A stretch of 64,000 nt of DNA from Euphorbia lathyris (taxonomy: Eukaryota > Streptophyta > Magnoliopsida > Malpighiales > Euphorbiaceae): assembly GCF_963576675.1 (NCBI RefSeq), contig NC_088915.1:43491501-43555500 (forward strand), read 5' to 3'. The position numbers and the translations under genes were made by a program. This document shows, piece after piece, positions 32,802 through 44,434 of this stretch (position 1 is the stretch's first letter; each line of letters begins with the position of its first letter). Under the pieces are notes generated by a model that had not been told where the DNA came from, searched no databases, and saw only the letters and a program-made list of their open reading frames with translations.

Positions 32802-34309
32802 AATCTCCACACTTAATCTTTTGCTAGTCCCGAGCAAAATTTCACTGATTTTATCCTTTAACTAAACTCTTTATAAAAATAAAACATATATCTTTGTATT
32901 TCGTTTTAAATTAGCTACGCCGAAAAGATTAACTTCGCATGGAAAATTTATACGCATAATATCAAACTAACTTAGTATAAAAGCGATATATCATTCATCT
33001 TGTATTTTCAATGTTAAAATTGAAGTATTCAGGACGATATAAGCACGCATGTTATTGAGTCTTTCGTCTCAAGGCATTTCAAAACACAAAATTTCCTTTC
33101 CCAAAACCTAAACTATTATATGAAATATGAATTGAATAAGTACTTTGGTTAATTTATTTGCTTAGTTATGCCCAAGATAAGGGTGGTCTCAATCGTAACT
33201 TTATGTGCTTTTTATTTGTTTTGTGTTCGCTTAAGAGGTACCGACCATGCCATGGGTGGACGCAATCGTTACGTTAAACTTAAACATGCTTAATTTTTGC
33301 TTAAACGTTCCTTCCATACCTCGATTGTGATAAGGGTGGTCGCAATCGTGGCCAAAAGTAAACGGTACTTAATTTTCTTCCCTTTCATACCTCGATTGTG
33401 ATAAGGTTGGTCTCAATCGTGGCCAAAAGTTAAGAATACGACTAATTGATTAATTAACATGAGTTATAAAATTAAAATTATAAATTGGGAAAAAGAAAAA
33501 TAGCACATTCATCCTATATTGACTTAAAATTCAACATGTATTATGGCTAAAGTTTCCTTAAAAACTTCAATTGGTGTTAATGTAAGACGAAAATCAAACC
33601 GAGCTAAAAAATTGTTAGTTCAATTTAATGCCTATAAACCTAATTGAAAATGTAAAATAAGATTTATTGTATCATGAATTGAATGATATAAAATAGAGAT
33701 TGAAATAAAGAATTTTTTTTACTTAAATACATTTACTCGAGACGTTTTTACTTTAAATCGTATCGGAGATTTGTAAAAAATTAGAAAAATATTGCCCATA
33801 TAGAAATGTTATTTCTATAAATAATGATAACCTAAAAATAATCATAAGTTAAATGTTTACTTATACATATAAAAATGCTAAGGTATAATGATGTTACTTA
33901 AAATAATGTCATTGAGAAATACTATGCTTTGAATAAAACGTTGCAAAATGTGTTGCATTAGCATAAAAGAAATGTTGCATTTTAAAAAATTTAAATGTTG
34001 CTTAAAAATGGATGTTATTTGATTTTATCGTCATTCGTTTCATTGATTCGTACTAAAAGAAAATGATATATGTAATATCTCCTCCCACACTTAATTTGGA
34101 CCATGTCCTCATTGGTGCAAAAATGGATAAAAGACAAAAAAAACTATACGAAATAACGCATACGAAATAAGAGATGAAATAGATTCATGCAATATTAGAG
34201 ATAAAAAGAAAATCATTCAACATAAAACCAAATTAATATTGTACCAAACATAATGGAAAAGAAATTGTACCAAAACATAACAAAGAAAATGTGAAAGAAA
34301 AGATAAAAC
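32802..34309 (-). other. 3' noncoding region of C with PPT and a second PPT-like motif
   Basis: On the minus strand AAGTGTGGAGATT (32802-32815) is the PPT at the LTR. A second motif, AATTAAGTGTGGGAGGAGAT after GAGGACATGG, lies at 34079-34112. Between them (33175-33440) are the CGATTG/CAATCG repeat blocks also found in B. Confidence 0.78.
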
Positions 34310-35510
34310 CTAAATATTGGAAGGTGAATCCGGTGGAGATGGTGAAGTTTCAATGTTTTGACGACGGAAGAATGAGAGCATCCGACGACGGGTGGACTTG
34401 TTCTCCCTCCTCAAGGTGTTGATATTGTCATTCATCACCATGTTGTTCTCAACCAAATCATCAATTCTCAAATTCATTTGTCTATTATGGGCATTGATTT
34501 GGTTCAAAATCCTTCTTAAATCAATAGGATCCTCCTCTTGTGGTGCTTGGGTTTGTGGTTGTGCATATGGTGCATCCGCCGCTTCCTCCTCCGCTCCGCC
34601 TCCTTCGGTACCTACAAATTGACAACTCGAGGCTCTTCCTCCCGTATTACCGCTAAGATGGGCAATACGTGAATCGTATGAAACAAAAACGGGAGGACTT
34701 AAATTGAGCAAGGGCCGAAATATCCAAAAGAGGGACATAACCATGGTAGGAAGACATATCATAATCGGCTAATTCTCCACGTGCACCCAACACTAAACCG
34801 GTAATAAAATTGCCTAGAGGTACTTTCCTAGTGTTGGATTTAGAAGCACGATATAAATTATCAAATAGCATTCTGATGCTATCAACCCTCAAACCTTTCA
34901 ATAAACAATCAAGCACAAACAAATCACGAACTTGAACTTTTGAACTCTCAACTCGGCCAAACAACGAAAAACTCAAGAATTTGTGAAAGTAAAACAAACA
35001 ATTATCCCTAATCATCTTGCTTGAAGTGTTTTTGGTATTGAAATAAGCTTGCCCCGATAGAGTATTCCAAATGGTGTCATTATCTAATTCCTTAGGCTTA
35101 TCAACAAAACCACTCGTTGGAAAACCGAACATATTCCCCATTGCCTCATAATCAATAGTATAAGTTACACTATTGTTCCTAAAGGTGATAAAATTCTTCC
35201 TCTTATCAAACTTCAACGTAACCAAAAATTCCACAATATATTCGGTAATGTTTGGGAATTTCATTGAAGCAAAAGTATGCCAACCTAGAGTATCAAGGTA
35301 TGCATTAATCCGAGTAGAGAAAGATAACTCTCTTACCGAATTAAAATGTAGTTTTGGAATGTCCACAAACTCTATTTTTGGGTTGGAAAAATGAGTGAAA
35401 CGGCTTGCCTCTTCCTCGGAAGCAATATCGAAGTAAGCTCCGCAACGGACACGAAGATGATTAGCTTTCGTAACCTTAGGCTTTTGGCCCGCAACCTTAG
35501 TTCTAGGCAT
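34310..35510 (-). pseudogene. ORF-b of element C (plant transposon protein-like, downstream of pol)
   Basis: Two overlapping frames (35510-34653, 285 residues; 34762-34310) together make one decayed gene with a frame change near 34690. The N-terminal part has the pattern known from Athila downstream ORFs and from the 'putative plant transposon protein' family: YLDTLGWHTF, then FRNNSVTYTIDYEAMGNMFG, then FLSFSLFGR and GNFITGLVLGARGE. The C-terminal part is acidic and then helical (RRILNQINAHNRQMNLRIDD). This place is often called env-like, but I see no signal peptide or membrane segment, so I do not call it Env. Its role is unknown. A TATATATA at 35731-35738 and a hairpin at 35829-35866 lie upstream. 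Confidence 0.8.
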
Positions 35511-36579
35511 GATGGTGGTGTTGGAAGATTGGAAAATATAGAAGAAGAGAAATTTGGAAAGAAAAGTAAAAGCTTGAAGAAGAGTTTGGGAATGGTAGGG
35601 GTGAATGAATGAAAGGGTAATTGATGTGGAATGAATAAATTGGGAAGAGTAAAAGTTGTGTATTGGGAAGAGTTTAGAGTGAGGGATTGGGTAAAAATTG
35701 AGGTGATGTGATGTTTGTGTAAGTAGTAGGTATATATAGGGTTGAAAAGAGTTAAGTATAGGTAGATTAGGAATAGGAATAGACTTAATTTAGTGCAAAA
35801 ATCGGACCTCCCACTGCCTACAGCACGCGTGTCACGGCCGAGAATCCAGATTCTCGGTCGCGACACGGCAAATTCTGGGATAAAATCCCTTCGAATTTTG
35901 GCTGTTGCTCGCTAAACTTACTAAGAATTCGCATTCTCGACCGAGATTCTGCCCCTGGTGGCTAAATTTCGTGCACAATAACTCCTGTCTACGTAATTTC
36001 TAAGTAATTATGTCCTGAAACTAATTAAATCTGTACCTGTACTTAAAATCACAAATTTAAAAAAAACATTAAATACAAGGAAAACCAAAGGTCTGTCCTT
36101 ATTAATTGGAAAATAATGAAACATTAATGCCTTAAATAGAGTTAATGAAAATTAATGTACATTAAATCATATAAGTTAAATGAATCATCTTAAATGTAAT
36201 TAAATGCAAGTTCATGTAAGGATTAATTCATGTTTGAAACTTAAACATTAGAACTGTAAATAAATTGATGAATTAAGATACAAATTCATAAAAGAATGAA
36301 ATTATGGTTAATAAGTTCAAAACTGATATATGTGATAATCATCATAAAAGATCATATAAGTTCATTATAAAAAGTAACCTTAATGATTCGATGAAAATGC
36401 ATTATTATGTTAAACATTAAAATTCATTAATATTAAATGGATTTTATACAGATGTATTGACAATCATATAAAAATCGGAACAGAAATAAACCAGAACGAA
36501 ATTAAGAAAGAACTGAAATTTTATTTCATAACACATATGTACATAATTAACAAAACATATATACAAAGAAAATAAAACA
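35511..36579 (-). other. Upstream region of ORF-b in C
   Basis: It holds the ORF-b leader, a minus-strand TATA-like site (35731-35738), a GTGTCACGGCCGAGAAT / ATTCTCGGTCGCGACAC hairpin (35829-35866) and then AT-rich spacer up to the D insertion. The five bases AAACA (36575-36579) are the left TSD of D. Confidence 0.65.
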
Positions 36580-37387
36580 TGATAACAACCCAAATTATTC
36601 TTGAATAAGGAATAAGGGAAAATTAATAGAAATAATGGCAAACCATTATTTCTTCTAAAAGAGATATTTATACATGATTAATGTGGAATTAATGATAATT
36701 AATGCAGGGGAGAATATGCAAATAATGAGGAAAAGGAATGAGTCTCTAGCATTATGCCACGCCACGTGGACCATGGCGAGATACGCCATAACGAGATACG
36801 CCCGATGAGAGCGAGTAGCGGAGACCCGCCATAGCTCTCAAGGAGAGCGTACATACGCCTTGACGGATCAAAGAATACGAAAAGGGATATTCATCTTACT
36901 GACAGAATATTATCCCAAGGACCAAAAGGGATATTCACCTTGAGAACGCCACAAGAAGAACCGGATGGCGGATCTCCACGGTTCAGCTCAGTGAGATCCG
37001 TTGGCGAACCTATGAGGCGAATCTCCTCTTTCACCCGATTCATCACAGTAACGGCTAACCGCCGACTCGGTCATAAAGACCATTAATGAGCTATCAATTA
37101 GCTAACCGCCAGGTTAAAGGTAACCAGTAACCGCCAGCTTAAAGGTAACCAGTAACCGCCATTAATGGAGCATTAATGGAGACCTTCTAGTTGCTGAAGG
37201 TTACGACTTCTTAGCTATATATAGCCTACATCCCTAGGCTATCAAGGTACACATTCTCACAACCTTTGTCAATTCAGTTTGCTCACTTGTTCTTCCTTAC
37301 TGACTTTGGCATCGGAGTGTCCCCGGCCGATCCCAACGGCGCCTCACAGGGAAGGGCTCCGATCAAGGATTTTTCCCCGAGTTATCA
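36580..37387 (+). repeat. 5' LTR of element D
   Basis: It starts TGATAACAACCC and ends CGAGTTATCA. The phrase GGTAACCAGTAACCGCC repeats in it. A TATA-like GCTATATATAGC lies at about 37214-37225. Confidence 0.92.
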
Positions 37388-39293
37388 ATTGGTGCGGTGA
37401 AGGTGGATCTCTAACAAACAGAAGATCACAAAATCTTGATTGTATAGAGTTTCACAAAGAACAAAACAATGGAGTCAACGGAATAGAAATCACAATCTCA
37501 AACTTTGGCTCAATCAGTACAACAAATCTATCCAAAGATATAGTTCTCCATATATTGGTGGGAAAGAGTTTTCTACATTAAATCTGGAATTTTATGATGA
37601 AAAAGATAAGTTTCCTCCCCTTTCTTATTCCATTTTTAATTAAAGAAAATTGAGATCCCTCACTCTTATAAAGTGCTATGAATATCATTACATGTTATTA
37701 TGATAAATTTAATAAACTGTGAAAGATGAAGTCATAGACACAAATCTTTCATTAAATCTTGCATGCTTACTACGCCCTCATATTTTTATGCATGACAAGT
37801 GTAACATGCCATTATCATTGAATTAGTACAAGATGCATGTATAAGACCCGTAATCTTGGGATTTACAAAAAAATTCATCCATTCAATGTGATTTTGTCAT
37901 TTGACATTAAAATATCATAAAAGGGTTCATGTAATTACAAATGATTTAGATCTGGTCGGTCTTTTGGATGAACATGCATATAACTATTAGAAGAAATTAC
38001 AAAAAGATCATATTTGGTTTTTCCTTGTACAATTCACCATCTATATATGGCTTTTCTCTTATATAGTACTTTTAATATCAGAAATTCATATTTTTGAATA
38101 TTGTTTTGTCAAACAGTTATTTCATTCCCTTTTTTACAAGGATGTGTCTATTCATATAAAAACTGTTTATTTGACATTGTTAGAATTTCTGTTACCAACA
38201 CAAGAGACTTGAAAATATTGAGTCTATTTGTAATTATCCTGTAATTGTCCCTAACTATTAAGGCCATTATGGGCTGATGAATTACCAAATTGGATAAACA
38301 AAACTTTCATGTCCTGAGCTAACTACAAAATAGTGCAAGTGTCGATTTCGGATCAGAACATTAATTTATGCAAAATTCTTAGGATATACATGAGAATTCC
38401 TTAAAGATTGGAGGATTGTATGTGAAGGTAGGTGAGAGTGGATTTTGAGTAATTTTCCTTACACTCCAAATTGGAAGAGAATCATGGTACATGTATTTTT
38501 CTTCCAAAATTACCCTTTCTCTTTTATTTTATTCGTACAAATGAAATAATATAAGAGTAATTTTATATATAACTATATTATTAAATCATCACTTACCTTT
38601 CTTTAATTACACCTCATTCAAATGAGGCTTTAATGATCTCTGAATGCCATTAATGTATGGATGCACAATATTAATTGCAAGTAAATAGCAACTATGTAAG
38701 ATATCTTACCCAATATAGAATGTCATAACTTTTATGACGTTTAAAATAAATATACTATCTTGGATATTAATGCGCATTGAAATACAAAAGGACATTATTC
38801 TTAAACCATTCTCATTATGGTTATTTATTAAGAATTCATTATGATATTCATGTGCAGTAGCAATCTTTATGGTTATGACCGTTATACGTGATATTATTAC
38901 TAAAACAAGCACGATTAAAATTCTATTATGAATTTGTTTGACATATAATATTTACTCGGTTTTATCCTTTGACTAAGTTCATTCTATAGTCAGGGACCAA
39001 CGTAAAGGAATTATTAAGTTGATTCCAAGATGAACTAAAAATTCCATAAAGAGACATTGCATTATACATGATATTTGCCAACAAGGCCAATGCAAACAGT
39101 CTTTTGCTATGAAGTATGTTCCGTGGATTAAGCCACTGATCCCCAAGGTAAGTGAATATAGCTTTTATGCCTTACCACAATCTTTTAATAATGGACAGGG
39201 TATGCCCCACTTCTGGAGTTCTTTCAGTGCTAACCCACAGGTACAAGGGAGTTGCTAATACTACAACCAATGCAAACACTGATATGAAAAATA
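37388..39293 (+). other. Internal AT-rich region of D
   Basis: The first bases (ATTGGTGCGGTGAAGG) sit where a PBS is expected but match the common plant sites poorly. The rest is AT-rich without a recognisable gene. Confidence 0.5.
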
Positions 39294-39720
39294 AAGCTCA
39301 ATCCAAAGAAGTGTATATGCAGAGTCACTTCAGAAAAATTCCTTGACTATGTCATCGGCCAAAAAGGAGTTAGAGCAAATCCAGATAAAATAAAAGCCAT
39401 GCGAGGAAAAAGGTGAAAAGAGCGCCTAAATGAAAGCCCCACTATGGGTGAGAAAGATCCAGAGGTTGAACGGGCGGATCATCATACTAGAAAGATTATC
39501 AACAAGCATATCAAGGTATAAAACAATTCCTAGCAGAACCACCCTTGATGAGCAGACCAATCTGAAGGGGAGACCTGCATTTGTATCAATCTGTCATGGA
39601 TAAAGCTATATGCACCGTGGTTATTCAAGAAAAAGAAGGTCAGCAGTTCTCCATCTATTATGTTAGCAAAATGTTGAAGGATGCGGAGACAAGATATTCG
39701 AAGCTAGATAAAATGGCTCC
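39294..39720 (+). pseudogene. RT thumb / RNase H fragment in D
   Basis: Plus-strand translation in mixed frames gives KLNPKKCICRVTSEKFLDYV and RANPDKIKAM, the end of a gypsy RT. After frame changes, QRLNGRIII and then FSIYYVSKMLKDAETRYSKL, an RNase H start, can be read. The palm with YVDD is missing. Stops and shifts are frequent. Confidence 0.8.
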
Positions 39721-40339
39721 CACGGTTGTGACAACATCCATCCGCGTTAAACCATAGCTCCAAGCATAACCTCAACATGATCGAGATCAAGATCAAGAGC
39801 CGGCTTCACCATCATGATTCAACATTGAACACACGAATGATGAGATTGAAAGACGAGGGCATACCGCTCTATATAGACAAGAGAACAATGCAGAAAGGTA
39901 CGCCATCAAGTTAACATGAATTCGCCATTCACAGCACGGATCCTAGGGTACGAAGCGGACAGAATGTTTAAAGCTTCCAACTTGCCACAATATAAAAGAA
40001 AAGATTCAATATAAGCGGGACATTACATATCCCGAACCCAAAGGAGGGGAGCATGTAACCGTTGGAAGAAACGCCAAAGCGTACTACAGGTTGGCCACCA
40101 CACTGAAGCTTGCTGGGAGCTGGCAAACTAGATAGCTTTGTCCAGAATAACAAATAACAAGATGACAGGCAGAAGACAGATCCCAAAAATAAATTCAAAA
40201 GTGTCATTAATGTCATAGCAGATGGACCAGTGTATCAGCCACCCGTGGAAAAAGCAAAAATATCCGCTCTGGATAAAACATCCCTCCATTGCTCCTTTTG
40301 CAGAAACATGTCCAGTAATCTCTCCACATGCAGATGCAT

Positions 40340-40935
40340 TGGTAGTAACAATGGCGATTCAAGGATGGGAGATAAAATAAAGCGAGTAAAGACACGGGCA
40401 GTTCTCGCAATGTCATCACTAAAGGTGCATTCACCAAACTAAAGGTTGATCCGATCCAAATAGAAACAACCATTGTTGACATCATTGGAGTGACGGGTCA
40501 CACTATCCAGACCAAGGGCCAGAGGTTGCAGCCCTAATTTCCATCCGTCGTCTGACAATGTACATTCCCACCAGCAAAGGAGGAGTAATGATTAGCGGGA
40601 ACCAAAAGGTGGCTAAAGAGACTTATACTCGGCGTCACTATCAATCCGCCCACAAATCCAAAGAGGACGAAGGTGAGAAATATTAACTTGTCACTACAGC
40701 TTTGGGCGACACAAAAACGCTCCTTATTGCTGATGGAAAGCGGGTGCGGATCGCCAAAGGATTAAAACTTGAGATCAAAGAGGATGTTAAAAAAGTTCTC
40801 ATTGAGTCTGAAAGCATATTTACATAGGAGAACGAGATCCCCACAGGAGTAAGCCCAGATGTGATTACTCATAAGTTAAACATCATTGAGGATGCGGTTC
40901 TAGTTGCTCAGAAAAGACGGAACCATAGGCCTAAA
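40340..40935 (+). pseudogene. Protease and protease-RT linker fragment in D
   Basis: The retropepsin motif DTGSSRNVI starts at 40391. It is followed by the usual hydrophobic strand and by pieces like MYIPTSKGGVMISGNQKVAK and SPDVITHKLNI, which stand between protease and RT in gypsy elements. This part should precede RT but lies about 1 kb after the RT fragment. Confidence 0.8.
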
Positions 40936-41059
40936 AATCAGTATTTTTACATATTCTTATATGTGCATTAAACTGTTATAGTATCCTATATTTTATAATT
41001 TATTCTTTCTCGCCATACTTCTTATATTCATTTGCCTAGCTTTTAGTGCTGATATACGC

Positions 41060-41650
41060 CCAGTGGCTGGCGAATGAAAAGTTCCACAGGCGGATCAATT
41101 ACCTCAAAGATAGGACAATTGATCCCATCACGGGCGGATCCCCTTTCCATAAAGATAAGAAGCACAGACCCTCAGGAGCTTTCAAATGAGCTCAACTCTC
41201 TCCTCAAAGACAGGAAAAGGATTGACCACCATCAAAAGCGGGTTAAAATCGTCTCAAACATGAGATCATTACACCCTCAACTTTCTCCTCAAAGATAGGA
41301 GAACACTCTCATGGGCGGATCCATCTTTAGATGATCACCATTCGAGAAAGAGTTAAAACATTCCTTGGACGCAAGGACTTTACACTCTCTCACTCCCTTC
41401 CCAAAGAAGGGTTCACAAGTCCTACGGGCGGATCGCTTCACCTCAAAGATAGGTAGCAAGTTGATCCCCTAGGCAGCTTTACTTCCTCTAGAAGGAATAG
41501 AACATCTTCTAAACCTTCACAAAGGTTCACACATTGGGGTACGGCTGGCCACCTACCCTAAACAATCGGAGAAATCCTAAACCAGATTCTAGAAAATTAC
41601 TTGCTAAAAGATATAATGCATTAGTAAAAATAGTTCTGGAAAGCAAAGGG
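41060..41650 (+). other. 3' region of D with repeated GGGCGGATC
   Basis: Short blocks with CCTCAAAGATAGGA and GGGCGGATC recur, here and again at 42200-42560. No gene. Confidence 0.65.
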
Positions 41651-41654
41651 TTCA

Positions 41655-42130
41655 TCCAAATAATGAAGCCTAGTCTTCATCTCCAAATAATGAAGCCTCA
41701 TCTTCATCTCCAAGTAATGAAGCCTCGTCTTCATCTCCAAATAATGAAGCCTCGTCTTCATCTCCAAGTAATGAAGCCTCGTCTTCATCTCCAAATAATG
41801 AAGCCTCATCTTCATCTCCAAGTAATGAAGCCTCGTCTTCATCTCCAAGTAATGAAGCCTCGTCTTCATCTCCAAATAATGAAGCCTCGTCTTCATCTCC
41901 AAGTAATGAAGCCTCGTCTTCATCTCCAAACAATGAAGCCTCGTCTTCATCCAATTAATGAAGCCTCGTCTTCATCCAATCAATGAAGCTTCATCTTCAT
42001 CCAATTAATGAAGCCTCGTCTTCATCCAATCAATGAAGCTTCGTCTTCATCCAATCAATGAAGCCTCGTCTTCATCCAATTAATGAAGCCTCGTCTTCAT
42101 CCAATTAATGAAGTCTCGTTTACATCAAAG
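41655..42130. repeat. 27-bp tandem array in D
   Basis: Units read AAGTAATGAAGCCTCGTCTT plus CATCTCC, about 11 copies to 41947, then a 25-bp variant ending CATCC to about 42130. Because 27 is divisible by three, open frames arise on both strands; they are a by-product. Confidence 0.93.
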
Positions 42131-42608
42131 TAATGAATCCTCATCTTCATCATAGAAATAACAAAGTCTCGCCTCCATAAAATGCACAAAAGTCCCTAAA
42201 TGGCTGATCATTCTTACTGATCCCTAAGGGCGGGTCATTCTCCTCAATATGGCAGAACTGAAGAAAATAAGTCCCTAAAGGCGAATCATAATCCTATGGG
42301 GTAGGAACAAATGGTCCCATAAAGGGCAGGTTATTCCTTTCTAAAGGAAATATAACTCTCAAGAAGCCCCTAGAGGCTAACAATGGATACGGTTGGCCAC
42401 CTATCCACAAAGAAGCAAAATTCCCTAAAAGCGTATCATATCCATATATGATCCCACATAGGGCGGATCTTGTTCATAAGATCCCGCATAAGGAAGCCCC
42501 CAAAGGCGCATCATTTTCATATATGATCCCCCATCTAGGGCGGGTCCACTTTCCTCCAAGATAGAAAAATAAAACACCATTTAGACAGCCCTAAAGAGCT
42601 TTTTATAC

Positions 42609-42624
42609 CTTTAGGGGGGGCTTC
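42609..42624 (+). other. Polypurine tract of D
   Basis: CTTTAGGGGGGGCTTC precedes the 3' LTR. Confidence 0.8.
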
Positions 42625-43442
42625 TGATAACAACCCAAATTATTCTTGAATAAGGAATAAGGGAAAATTAATAGAAATAATGGCAAACCATTATTTCTTC
42701 TAAAAGAGATATTTATGCATGATTAATGTGGAATTAATGATAATTAATGATAATTAATGCAGGGGAGAATATGCAAATAATGAGGAAAAGGAATGAGTCT
42801 CTAGCATTATGCCACGCCACGTGGACCATGGCGAGATACGCCATAACGAGATACGCCCGAGGAGAGCGAGTAGCGGAGACCCGCCATAGCTCTCAAGGAG
42901 AGCGTACATACACCTTGACGGATCAAAGAATACGAAAAGGGATATTCATCTTACTGACAGAATATTATCCCAAGGACCAAAAGGGATATTCACCTTGAGA
43001 ACGCCGCAAGAAGAACCGAATGGCGGATCTCCACGGTTCAGCTCAGTGAGATCCGTTGGCGAACCTATGAGGCGAATCTCCTCTTTCACCCGATTCATCA
43101 CAGTAACGGCTAACCGCCGACTCGGTCATAAAGACCATTAATGAGCTATCAATTAGCTAACCGCCAGGTTAAAGGTAACCAGTAACCGCCAGCTTAAAGG
43201 TAACCAGTAACCGCCATTAATGGAGCATTAATGGAGACCTTCTAGTTGCTGAAGGTTACGACTTCTTAGCTATATATAGCCTACATCCCTAGGCTATCAA
43301 GGTACACATTCTCACAACCTTTGTCAATTCAGTTTGCTCTCTTGTTCTTCCTTACCGACTTTGGCATCGGAGTGTCCCCGGCCGATCCCAACGGCGCCTC
43401 ACAGGGAAGGGCTCCGATCAAGGATTTTTCCCCGAGTTATCA
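42625..43442 (+). repeat. 3' LTR of element D
   Basis: As the 5' LTR, with a 10-bp local duplication of TAATGATAAT near 42740. The right TSD is AAATA. Confidence 0.92.
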
Positions 43443-43519
43443 AAATATAAAGACAAACTATTTACAAACAAAAAAAATAAACTAAACTAAATTGAATATT
43501 CATCCCGTTGAATCGGGAT

Positions 43520-44434
43520 TCACATTGCCCTATAATGATCAATCTTCATCTGCACGAAGATTTGCCTTTCTTCCGCAGAAAGAAATCGAGGGCCTACCCT
43601 AAAGATACGTTTCACGAGGCCCTCGCTTTCCAAGAACTCATAGTCTAATGTTGGAAAGGATTCAACATCACTCCAAGGAACAGATATAGTGCCCTTGGCC
43701 CCGAGAATTATTCCACAGATGATATTACCGAAACCAATCTTCTTATCCTTGGATCGAGAAGCGGCAACAAGACATTCCATCAATATTTTGGAGGAATTGA
43801 CGGTATTACCTTGGAAAATATCACCAAGTATGTATAAGTCTGTGTCTTGGACAACACTGCTAAAAGTGCGTCCAAATAAGTTGTGACACAGAAACTTATG
43901 TAAATACAACATTGAATTAGAGTTGATGGATTTGTTGTAGGCGAGACGTGGATTGAAACGCCAGAATCTGGTTAACATCCTCCAAATGTCTCTGGATGTC
44001 ATATCTCAGCCAGGATGATGTATGGTTGTATCCCTTGGGGGAAAACCAAACCAGGCATGTAATTCAGGGTATCCAAATGTAAAGGTTTCGCCATCTCTGT
44101 GAAAACTCAGACGAACCCGTCACTTGTTCACGAAGCACACTGTACAGAAGAATTTGAGAATCCGGTCCCCAATGATAGGAAACCTCATGTGGGCAAATTT
44201 TGACCAGCCTAAACTCTTCAAATAGCGGTCCATATCGTCGCTAATTCTGAGCTCATCATTTAAGAACTCGTCCATATACAGCATGCCTACAAAGAACTTA
44301 TAGCGAAGTTGATAATAACGACGACCTTCGTCATGATTATATATAGGAAATGGCGCACCGTAGCGTTCTGACAAGTCAGGATGCTTATTACGAGAAGCAG
44401 CGATCTTCTTGGAAGATTTATGCTTGGAAGTCAT
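43520..44434 (-). pseudogene. ORF-a of element C (paralog of ORF-b)
   Basis: Two frames (44434-44120, 104 residues; 44002-43520, 160 residues) with a break between them. The first begins MTSKHKSSKK and has YLKSLGWSKFAHMRFP, which resembles ORF-b YLDTLGWHTFASMKFP. The second has YLHKFLCHNLFGR and GFGNIICGIILGAKG, like ORF-b FHKFLSFSLFGR and GNFITGLVLGARG. So C has two related genes after pol. TATAAAT (44551-44557, minus) and a 17-base-arm hairpin (44708-44745) lie upstream. The function is unknown; no membrane segment is evident. Confidence 0.8.

Larger units (their letters stand above)
36580..43442 (+). mobile_element. Element D: degenerate gypsy-derived LTR element
   Basis: LTRs of 808 bp (36580-37387) and 818 bp (42625-43442) with TGATAAC..AGTTATCA ends, near-identical, flanked by AAACA and AAATA. 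The PPT TTTAGGGGGGGCTTC is present. The interior has gypsy protease and RT pieces in the wrong order, long AT-rich filler and a 27-bp tandem array, so it is a non-autonomous element. It lies in C between the two downstream ORFs. Confidence 0.9.

Noticed and set aside
34310..35510. Calling ORF-b (and ORF-a) an envelope protein
   Set aside because: They are in the env position, but I see no signal peptide, membrane segment or fusion-like region; they look like the plant transposon protein family.
41534..41986. 150-residue ORF in element D
   Set aside because: It is the translation of a 27-bp repeat; the opposite strand is equally open.
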